Below, one piece after another: positions 29,450-41,400 of a DNA stretch of 64,000 nt; the first letter of the stretch is position 1; each line of letters begins with the position of its first letter. Origin of the DNA: Sporocytophaga sp. (GTDB taxonomy: Bacteria; Bacteroidota; Bacteroidia; Cytophagales; Cytophagaceae). A program made the translations under genes and the position numbers. Under the pieces are notes generated by a model, which saw only the letters and a list, made by a program, of their open reading frames with translations, ran no database searches and was not told the DNA's origin. The stretch covers positions 429,811 through 493,810 of the forward strand of contig NZ_JAGHZZ010000003.1 in the NCBI RefSeq assembly GCF_017745095.1, given 5' to 3'.

Positions 29450-32400
29450 TTATTTTTTTCTATTGTGTATCTCTTTAGAAATTTTCTCAACAGCTCCTTT
29501 ATCTATTATAGTGAAATGGTTTGATTTTACTTCGCATATGTTAATCGGATTTTGCAGCAACACATTCCAGCCATAATCATCTGGCATTCCTTTATCCACA
29601 TAACCTTTGGTAGCCCTGAATAACAATACATCAATGTCTTGAGATAGTTTAGATGGTTTATAAGCACGGCAGCAATTTTCACTTGCCATAAACATGATAA
29701 AAGTATTGTCAAAAGTTGTGAGGAATTGCTCTTTAACTAAATCTACCCCATTTCGCTTTAAAAGATGATAGACATATTCCCCTCTTGCACTTTCCGATAC
29801 TTGACGCAATTCTTCTACATCTATATCCAAAGTTCTTCCTAAAGAGTTTGTCAGGTTTGCACAAACATTAACAAGACATTCAAAAGGATCAATCAACTCG
29901 CTTGATATCTGCAACGGACAAGGAGTATCAAGTAACATTAAAGACTCAACTTTTTCACCTTTCGCCAATAATATCCTTGTCATTTCATAAGCAACAACAC
30001 CGCCATTAGAATAGCCTAGTAAATTGTATGGACCTTTAGGTTGAACATTTTGCAAGACTGAAATATTTATATTGGCAATCTCCTCGATGCTTTTCAAAGG
30101 AGGTCTTTTACCATCAAGTCCCACCGATTGAAAACCATAAAACGGTTGCTTATCTCCCAAGGCTTTACTCAGCTGCAATAGAGATAGGACATTACCATCA
30201 GATCCAGGAGCAGCAAAAATTGGGACGTTATTTCCCTTAGTCTGCATAGGAACAAGGATTTCCGGAATAGATTTCCTTTTTTCCTTACTGATCTTTACTT
30301 CACTCAGAACTGCAGTATTTGAATCTACATCTGCAAAATTATCTTCTTCCGTATTGAATGAAGATGATGTTGTCTCGGTTTGTTTTTCTTCAGTATATGC
30401 TGGTTCTATGACCTGTGCTACAACTATATTATTGATCTTCTCAGGATAAGCTCCTATTAAAAATTTAGAGAACTTAGGAATATCACTATACTCAAAAAAT
30501 ACACTTGGTGATAAACTTTCCTGTAAAAGGTGACTCGTTTTTTCAATCAAAGAAATTAAGGCAAGGGAGCCTAATCCTAATTCAATAAAGGTTTGGTCTG
30601 TAGCAATTCTTTCAGCCGGTAACTTAAGTTGATGTCCAATTTCTTGCTTCAAAAATAATTCTACAATTTCCACTACTCCTTTTGGTCTAATATCTATTAA
30701 ACCTGGATTGGACCTGGAAACCTCGAATTCATTACTATCTATTGTTTCAATAATTCCTTTATCTATCTGGTTCGAATTGGCCTTTGGAAAAGTAAAGCTT
30801 GAATCAAGAAATTTGGAACGAGAAGTTTTAGCTGGATTTATCCAGTACCTTTCTCTTGCAAAAGGATAAGTAGGAAGACTTATACGTTTAGGTTTTTCAT
30901 CCTCATATAGTTTCACCCAATCTAAGTTCTGACCTTTGACCCATATTTCGAGGAGCTTCGCTAACTTATTATTTGCAAGCCAGTGATCAATCAGTACTGA
31001 CATCTCTTCATCAAATAAAGCCAAAGCCACTTTATTATCTTTAGCATGTCCTTGATACGCATCTTCTATGTTTTGCTTATCACCAATATAATCCTGAAGC
31101 TTTTCAGCTAACTGATCAATAGAACTTACCACAAATCCCAGACGATCTTCCATGGCTTCTCTACCTACTTGCAGAGTATATGCCAAATCTTTTAGATTTA
31201 TAGTTTCTTTTTCTCGCTCTATGAAACCTAATAGATCACTTGCAATTTGCTTTAGCTGCTTTTTATTCTTTGCTGAAAGTGGAATTATGAATTTTCTATT
31301 AGGATCGATATCAACTTCGCTCTCAACAAATCCTTCTGAAGGAACATATTCTTCAAGAACAATATGCGCATTAACACCTCCAAAGCCAAATGAACTAATA
31401 CCCGCTCTGAATGGAATATCATTCCCATATTCATCCTTCAAGTGTTTCCAATCCTGAGTTTTGGGAACGATATAAAAGGGACTCCCCTCTAATCGAATGT
31501 GAGGATTCATTTCATTAAAATGAATATTTCCAGGTATCTTCTTATACTTCATACCTAGAAGTACTTTAAAGACTCCTGCAATTCCAGCTGCAGTCTCAAG
31601 GTGACCAATGTTCGTCTTTATAGTACCTATTCCACAATAAGCCTCTTGAGGTAGAGTTTCGTTGCTGCGCTTATATAACTCAGCAAATGCTTTCTTTAAA
31701 CCATTTACTTCAACAGAATCACCTAGCAGTGTTCCTGTTCCATGTACTTCTACATAGCTGATGGTTTTAGGATCAATTTGAGCTTTATCATAAACACTAG
31801 CAATCAGGTCTGCCTGAGCATTTGGATTTGGCGCAGTAAGAGAAGCCGCATGGCCGCCATGATTCACTCCAATGCTTTTAATTACACCATAGACATGATT
31901 GCCATCTCTGATTGCATCATCTAATTTTTTCAGGAAAATAGCTCCGGCCCCTTCTCCTCGCACATAACCATCTGCCATTTTATCAAAGGTCTTACATCTG
32001 CCTGAATTAGAAAGTACCCCTGTACTACCTAATGAAACATATAAGGAAGGATTTATCAACGCATTAACTCCACCTACAATGGCCATCTCACAACTTCCAT
32101 TGGCAATTGCATCCACTGCACGTTGAATCGCAACTAGGGAGCTGGAACATGCGGTATCTACTGGTTCACTAGGCCCATGCAAATCCAGCAAATAAGATAT
32201 TCTGTTTGGAAGAATGCTGTGTGCGACCCCAGTGGCTGTATAGCCTATAACTTCCAATTCACTTTCTTTTACAACATCTGCATAATCCATTGACCCTACT
32301 CCCACAAAAACTCCAGTTTTCGTTCCGGCTAATTCAGAAGGCCGATGACCTGCATCTTCAATTGTTTTCCAGACTGTTTCTAAAAAGATCCTTTGCTGAG

Positions 32401-35400
32401 GATCCATATACTTAGCCTCAATTGCTGAAATACCAAAGAAGGAGGGATCAAACTTATCAACCTCTTTCATAAAACCACCCCACTTCAAACTGGTTTCATT
32501 TTTTCCATTTGGAGAATTGACTTGGAAAGATTTCCAATCCCAACGATCGGAAGGTATTTCAGTAATCAAATCTCTTTCAGCAACTATATTATCCCAAAAC
32601 TCGGTTAAGTCTTCAGATTGAGGCATTACACCGCTCATGCCCACTATAGCAATGGCTGTTTCAGAATCATACATCTGCGACAATCTTGATTTTCTTGCAA
32701 ATCTATTTTGAGATGCTGATAATTCTTTCTTAACCATTGAAGGTGGAGTTGAATTTGGATCTGCTATTATTTGAGGTACAGCCTTCTTCAAATCTTCAAC
32801 GTAATACTCACTAAGCTGATGTTTATAGGTTTCGCAGAGATATTGACTTAAAGCATTAAAAGTAGAGTATTCATAGAAGACAGCGGGACTTAAGTCTATT
32901 GAATATTGCTGGCTAAGTTCACGGAAAAATTTCATCAAACTGATTGAGTCAAAACCATATTGACTCATATCAACATCATATGAAAATTGTTCTTTCTTTA
33001 TTCCAGAGATCTTCATCACTAATTGTAACAGATCCCTTTTGACAATAGTAAGCAACTCCTTATCCTCCACAACTGCATCTTCTATAAGAACTGCCTTAGT
33101 GGCTTCTGACTTAGTCTTTCCTTTATCGTCATTTCCATCTTCATCTTGAACGCCTACAGATTTTCTTATTTTTTGCAAGTTTCCCTCAAGGACAAGAACC
33201 TGGCTACAATCATCCGCCAATGCTCTTTCAAATGTATCCAGCCCCGTTTCAATTCCCATCACCTTAATTCCCTTGGACTTTTCGAGGAAAGCCTCTTTCT
33301 GCTCATCAATCTGCATTGCTCCATCTTTCCATAAAGGCCAGTTGAAGGTAATCGTTTTGCCCAATCGCTTTTGAGTCTTAACCAACTGATTTCGATAATT
33401 AACAAAATTATCCATGAAGCTATTTGCATAGCCATAATCACTTTGACCAGCATTACCACCTACTGCTGTGATAGATGAAAATAGTGCAAAGAAGTCAAGG
33501 CTTTCATCTTTTGTAGCTTCATCCAGGTGACAAGTACCATAAACTTTAGAAGCATATACCGCCTCCATATCTTCCGAAGTTTTGTTGAGAATTAAAGAAT
33601 CTCTTAAAACACCAGCGCAATGAATGATTCCATTAATTTCTCCATAGTGAGATTTGACATCCTTTACTAATCGCTCAACAGATGCATATTCAGAAATGTC
33701 CGCTGCAAAGTATACCACTTCAGAGCCCAGAGATTCAAGTTCCCTTATCTTCTCTTTCTGCTCTGGCCGAAGAGCGGAACGCCCAGTCAGTACTAAGCGA
33801 GCTTTTGTTTGCTCAGCGATATATTTCGCGAAAATTAATCCAAGCGCTCCTAAACCTCCTGTAATAATATAAACACCTCTATCTTTCAAACTCTTTTCCT
33901 TTGAAGGATCAAGAACAAACTCTTCAACTTTCTTCACAAGTCGTTTCCCATCCTGATAGCGAATCTCCATACTTGATTCGTCTTTCAATTCAGGTAAAAT
34001 AAAATCTAGAACATCTACTGAGCGTAGTTCTTTGGATAAATTTTCTTTTCTTATTTCAATGGTTTTATATGTATAATTAGGGTTCTCAACATGCAGACAT
34101 TTTGCAAACCCGCTAATAGCCTCATGATGCGGTTGCAGATCATTCTGACTACATGGATAAAAATTCAGTAGTTTTGTTTTTTGTTGCCTGCTCTGTTCTT
34201 TTAGTACTTGCATTAAAGCTTGACTTACGAACAAAAGAGAAAATACCCCTTTCTTCAAGCTGTTTTTTAAACTTCCCTTTTCAGAAACAAAGTCTTTTTC
34301 AGCCCACAGGTAAACAATATTTTCTGGTAATACATCCTTCTTTGCGAGAGAATAAAACAATCTCTGATAATCATTTGGATCCTCAGGATTTATCTCATAA
34401 GCATTATTGTCCAACTCTCTATATGAAGAACCTATTTTAACCTGATTGATATGAGAACCATTTGGAATAAGGTTCTTAAATCGCTGCTCCATTGCATCAC
34501 GATGCTCATCAGATTGGTCAAATACCAGGATATGTCCCAAAGAACTTTCTGCATTTATAGATGGAATTGATAACTCTTTCCACACGTTATGCAAGAACAT
34601 TTTCTCTACAAGAGTCCCACTTCTTACTTCTAAAGGCTTAGTTGATAAATTCTTTATTCTTACCAAAACTTTTCCATCTTTATCTAAAAGATAAAGGTTC
34701 ATTTTGGGAATACTTTGAACGTTCTCAGAACTATCAACTGACCAGTTAGCATATCCATAAGCCACATCAATTAAAGGATGTAAAAACTGCACTTCACTGG
34801 CTGACAATGGAACACCAATTGGTATTTGCTTTTGATTTTTCTTTATGAAAGCTGCAATAGCAGACTGAAGAGCTCCATCAAGTACAATTGAATTTAGATT
34901 AGATTGAGATAGCTGCTCCTCACCCAATTTAATAATAGCAAGTGACTCAGATTGGTTTGCATATACTCTTTCAACCATTTGAAAACTTTTCCCTAACTTC
35001 AGGCCGGAGCTGCTTAAAAAAGAATAAAGCTCTTTTCCTTTCAGAATCTCATCTGGACAACGCTCTTGAATTTCAGCAATACTCAAAACTTGTGAATCAG
35101 ATATACTACCTGAATAAGAGAGTTTACCTTTGCAATGAATAATCGGCTGTTCATTGCCAATATTAGCCAATACAAACTCAACATCATTATGTTTAGGAAT
35201 CAACGATACTGTCACTTCTCTTCCATCCTTATCGTCCTTGTTAATAACAAGTGAATTTTCCCAAACTATATTCCTGATAAAATAAACTGGTGTTTCACCT
35301 GCTAGCTCACCTGCAACTTTCGCCATTTCTAAACAAGCAACCCATGGCAAGAATTTTTGAGCATTTGCAATGTAGTCTTCAAAATAAAATTCTTTACCAG

Positions 35401-38400
35401 TGAATTTCGTGGAGAATTTCTGCTCTCTTAAAGTAGAGACATTACTATGTACTAACGAATGCAAAATTGCTGTTTTAGTTGAATCATTATGACCATGATC
35501 TTCCTTAGAGATTTTACCTTGAGGGATCGATAGCCAATATTGTTCTCTTGCAAAAGGATAAGTTGGCAAACCAACTCTCTTGCTCTTTCCTTTTCTATCT
35601 AACAAGCTCCAGTCAATTTCAGCTCCGGAAACCCAAAGTTCAGCCAACTTTATAAGATCCTGTTTTTCTACTGAGGTTTGAATAGAATTTTCATTAATAA
35701 TTCCACTTGTCCCAACCTTCTTTCCATTGGTGCTATCATGGAAAATACCATCTACACCTTTTGTACCTTGGAGAAAATCCCTGAATTTATCTTTTAAACT
35801 TTCAAAATTTGAAACAACCAACGCTAACCTTTCAGGCATTGCATCTCTCCCCACCTGCAAGGTATAAGCAAAGTCTCCAAGATTTACTTCCTCTTCCTGC
35901 TTCTCGACAAACTCAAGCATTGTCTTGACATATGCTCTAAGTCTATCTTCATTTTTTGCAGAAAGGACAATCAATTGCGACGTGTCATTCTGATTCAATG
36001 ATTGATGATTGGATGGTATATATTCTTCTAATACAATATGTCCATTCACGCCTCCGAATCCAAAAGAACTAACACCAGCCCTGCGAGGAAGGAGAACGCC
36101 GCCTTCGTCCTTTATAGCCTCCCAAGGAGTGGCTTTATTTACTATATAAAAAGGACTATCTTTAAGATTAATGTAAGGGTTGATTTCTTCAAGGTGAAGT
36201 GAGGCTGGAATTTGTTTATGCTGTATTGCTAATACTACCTTTAGTACCCCAGCAATTCCAGCCGCAATTTCCAAGTGGCCGATATTACTTTTCACTGTTC
36301 CTAAACCACAGTGCGGCTTTTCGACAGGGCCTTTTTGATATTTTCTATATAATTCTGAAAATGCTTTCTTCAAACCTTGAATTTCAATTGGATCACCCAG
36401 GCTTGTCCCTGTACCGTGACATTCAATGTATCCAACAGTCGTTGGATCAATATGCGCTTTCTCATATGCCTCGACCAGTAATTCAGCTTGAGCATTGGGA
36501 TTAGGAGCTGTAAGAGTTGTTACACGTCCACCATGATTTTCCGCAATTGACTTAATAACAGCATATATATGATCTCCGTCAGCCTCAGCCATAGCTAAAG
36601 GTTTAAGGAGAATAGCTCCGGAACCTTCTCCCCTCACATATCCATCAGCACGCTTATCAAAGGTCTTGCATTTTCCATCTCTACTCAGCATTCCTGCGCT
36701 TGCCAAAGACATATGAGCTGCGGGCGTTAACATTGTCTGTATACCTCCCGCGATTGCCATATCACAGCTCCCTGTATGAATGGCTTCAACTGCACGATGT
36801 ATTGCGATTAAGCTGCTTGAGCAAGCCGTATCCAATGAGATACTCGGACCACGGAGATTGAGTAGGAAGGAAATTCTATTTACCAGAATAGATAAGGTAT
36901 TTCCAGTTGCAGAATATCCATCAAGTTCGATATCAGAAGTAATAAACAGATCTAAATAATCTCTATAGGAAGCACCAACAAACAAGCCCGTTCTTGTACC
37001 TGATAATTCTGAAACCTTGTGACCAGAATGTTCAATGGTTTTCCAGACAGTCTCCAAAAAGATCCTTTGCTGAGGATCCATCATTTCAGCTTCCTTAGGT
37101 GAAATTCCAAAGAAAAGAGGATCAAACTTATCAACCTCTTTCATAAAGCCTCCCCATTTGGAGTAAGTTTTATGACTTTCTTTAAAAGGATCCCCATCAT
37201 ATTCTTCCCAATTCCAACGATCTCTCGGTATTACAGTAACCATATCCTGACCTTCTAACAAATTCTGCCAGAATTCATCTATATCATCAGATTGAGGCAT
37301 GACACCACTCATTCCCACAATGGCGATAGGCATGTCAACAAATCGACGTGTTGGAGAAAATGTATTGCTGTTTGAAAGACTATTAAGAGAATGATCAATC
37401 TTAGAAAGATCTCGTCCTGAATCAGATTTGGATAAAGTCTCTGACATCTGGCTATCAGTTGATGTCAATGCTGGCTGTATTGATCTGTTAACTTCAACGA
37501 TCTGTGTATTTGAGACTTGATAAACTCTCAGCACTTCATTTCTGCATTCACTGCACAGGTACCTTGTAATCTCATTGATCGATGGATATTCAAAGAAAAG
37601 TACCGGAGTAATTTCAAGCTGATACTTTTCATTTATTGTATTGGCAAATGCAGTCATACCAATCGAATCAAATCCTAAATCAGATAAAATTTGATCCAGA
37701 CCAATATCTTCCGCATCAAGCTTAAGAAATCCCATCACCATTTGCGACAACTCTTTCAAAACGAGAGAAGAGATTTCTTCATTATTCATTTGCGGACCTT
37801 CCGCTACGGATGAAGATTGCTCAGATACTCCACCTAAAAGCTGTACTGAAGATTCTTTTTTTCTTAAACCCCATGCAAGCTCTATTTTTTCTTGAACCCC
37901 TTCTAAAGCCGCAACATGAGATTTATTCATTGAAAGCCCTTTCACAAATGCATCTATTCCGACTTCTTTGCTCAATGGCTTTATCCCTAAATTCTTTTTA
38001 AAGAAAATCTCCGTTTGCTCATCAATCTTCATTCCTCCATCAGCCCATAGAGACCAATTGTAGCTCAATGATCTTCCGCTTCTTTCTCCAGCTATCTCAA
38101 GCGATTTCCGTCGGATAGCATAGGTATCCATGAAATGATTGGCAAAAGAATAGTCACACTGTCCTGCGTTCCCTCCAATAGCAGCAAGAGAAGAGAACAT
38201 GACAAAGAAATCCAGCTTTTCATTTTTAGTTTCTTCATCCAGGAATAATGTTCCAAATATTTTCGGAGCAAAAACAGCTTCCATTTCCTCATGCTTTTTA
38301 TTCCTGATGAAGGAATCTCTTAAGACACCTGCAGCGTGAATTATTCCATTAATCTCTCCAAATTGAGATTTGGCAGCTTCAACCAGACTCTTGACCTCTT

Positions 38401-41400
38401 CACCCTTTGAAACATCTGCTGACACATATAGAACCTCTGCTCCTGATCTTCTTAATTCATCAAACTTTGCTTCGATTTCTGAAGATGGCTTGGATCGTCC
38501 TGTAAGTACTAGTTTTGCTTTAAATCGTTTAGCTAAAAACTCTGCGAAAATAAAACCAAGACCACCTGCACCTCCTGTAATGATATAAACTCCATTTTCT
38601 TTTAATACCGTACTTTGTGAAGATTCAATTTCTTCAATACTGACCTGTTTAAGCTTTCTCACATAACGATCATCTTCTACATAGCGAACTGTCATCATCT
38701 CTTGAGTCCCCGGATGAAGCTCAGCCAGAATAGCCTCTAAAACTCTGTTTAAATCGTTCTTCCCTTGTTGGATTTCAAGTGTTTTACAATAAAGCTTTGG
38801 ATTTTCTATCTGAAGCGACCTCGTAAATCCATTGATGGCCTCATTATGAGGTTGAGGAACATCTTTAGCTCCCAAGTAAACATAAAGAAGCTGGATCTTT
38901 TCTTTAGGCTTTTGTTCAATAAGAGATTGACAGAGATAAAGAAAAGAATAAACACCTTTCTCCAATGACTCTATTAAGTAGTTCTCTTTGTATTCGCTTG
39001 CATTATTTAAGCTACCTTCTTTATAGAATAAAGCCATTGGCCAGGCAAAACAAATTTTCCCAATGGACAGATTTTTATGATTTACAGATTTGAAGAGCTG
39101 AGTGTAATCTTGTGGATTTCTCGGATTAATTCTATATGTAAAGTTTTCTAACTCTTGATAGGAATCGCCTGGTTGCACCAATATGACATGCTTAGAATCT
39201 GCTTTATCTAAACGATCCTGATAAAGATTACGAAGTGTTTCATCAAAATCAAAAATCAAAATAGAATCTAACTTGTTATGCGATGCCTTTTCTTTATCAA
39301 AAGAAGATATTTCCCAATCGTGTGAATAGTAAAGTTTTGAGAATTCCTCTTCAATAATAGTCTCAGGTGTTTGAGATAGAGCTAATTGAGAGTTCGCACT
39401 CTGCGATAGGGCAGGTAAAGCGGTAATTTTGGACTTCCCAATCCAATGGCGCTTATCAGCAAAAGGGTAGGTCGGTAAAGATATTCTTCTACCTGACATT
39501 TGTCCCTGCACGCTTTGCCAATCATTTAACAAACCATCAACCCATATTTGCGCGAGCTTTTGAGGGTCCTGACTTTGAGAAAGTAAGTTTATAAATTCAT
39601 CCTTCTCTTTGCGGTTTAATAACTTAGTTATTCCTTCTGCATTTTGTTTTTGTCCAAGGATGATACCTTCACCTTTTTTTCCTTCAACAAATAAAGTAAG
39701 TTTCTCAAGTAATTCTTCTTTAGTCCCAGCAATAATGGCCAAACGATAATCAAATGATTTCCTTCCTATTTGCAGAGTGTAAGCGATATCATTCAATCTT
39801 AATTGAAGAGAGACTTGAGTGAGGTTATGCTGAATATAATTTCTTAATCTAACTGCCATTTCACGCAGCTGATCCTCATTTCTGGCAGAAAAAGGAAAGA
39901 TTAATACGCTAGGTTCTGAAGTCTCTTCGTCTTTGTCATGAATCAAAGGTTCATACTTTTCTATAATCACATGCGCATTTGCCCCTCCTGCTCCAAATGA
40001 GCTTATCCCTGCTCTAAGAGGGAAAGATACTCCATCTACTTCTTTTGTCTTCCAAGCTTCTACAGTTTGTTCGACATAAAAAGGAGAATTTTTAAAATCT
40101 ATAAACTCATTTAATTGCGAAGAATGTAAGGACGGAACAAGCTGAGAGTGTTTCATCATTAACAGTACTTTTTGCACACCCACAATTCCAGCAGCAGCCT
40201 CCAAGTGACCAATATTGGTTTTTATCGAACCAATTGAACAACTTTCATTCTCTACATTGTAATCCTTAAAAGCATTGGTAAGTCCTGAAATTTCAACAGG
40301 GTCTCCCAATTCAGTTCCTGTGCCATGAGCCTCAATGTAACCAATACTACGAGCGTCTATCTTACCTTTTTCCAGAGCTGCTTGTATTAGCTTAGTTTGC
40401 GCATGTGGATTTGGGACAAGGTACCCACTTGTTTTACCTCCATGATTTACTGCTGCACTCTTAATAACACCGTGTATGTTATCTCCATCTTTAATAGCCT
40501 TATCTAAAGGCTTAAGAAGCAAAGCTCCAACTCCTTCACCCGGAACATAACCATTCGCGCCTTTTCCGAAAGTACGACAAACACCATCTTTTGACAGAGC
40601 TCCAACACCTCCTGCCCAATCAATATCCCATTTACTTTGATGCAAATCAAGATTTACTCCACCTACTATAGCCGCTGAACAATTGCCATTATTAATTGCT
40701 TCACAAGCCAGATACACTGCAGTCAAACTAGAAGAACATGCAGTATCCAATGTTAAGCTTGTACCTGTGAAATTCATCCAATAGGAAACACGGTTGGCAA
40801 TACTCCAGAAGAATGAATTAGGAGTTACATTATTACCAGCGAGTTTTTCTTCAACACCAATCATCTGATACATATTCCAAACAGCACCAACGAAAACTCC
40901 AATATTTCTGGATTCATTTCCTTGAGTCAATGTTTCAGGATAGTAGCCTGCATCTTCGATTGCTTCCCATGCGACCTCAAGAAAATGTCTTTCCTGAGGA
41001 TCCATTATTTCAGCCTCCCTAGGAGATATGTTAAAGAACATAGAATCAAACCTATCTACATCATCTATGAATCCACTTCTGTATTTCTTAGTGAATTCGC
41101 TGTGCATACGCTGATTAAAACGAGCATCCGGAATAGTCTCAATACAATCTTTTCCCTGCACCAGATTCGCCCATAGTTCGTCAAGATTTTTTGACTTGGG
41201 ATAACGGCCCGACATCCCCACAATAGCAATATCTTGAGACCGCTGAATCTGTTTAGCCTTGGTAATTGTTGCCTCTTTCCCTTTCGGCCCCGAAGTTAAA
41301 TGTTCATCGTTATCAAGTACATTTCCATTATGATCAGAAATTGAAACAGAGGTTTTGGGAACAATTTTACCAGAAGCATTATGAAAGCTTTGTAATTTAT

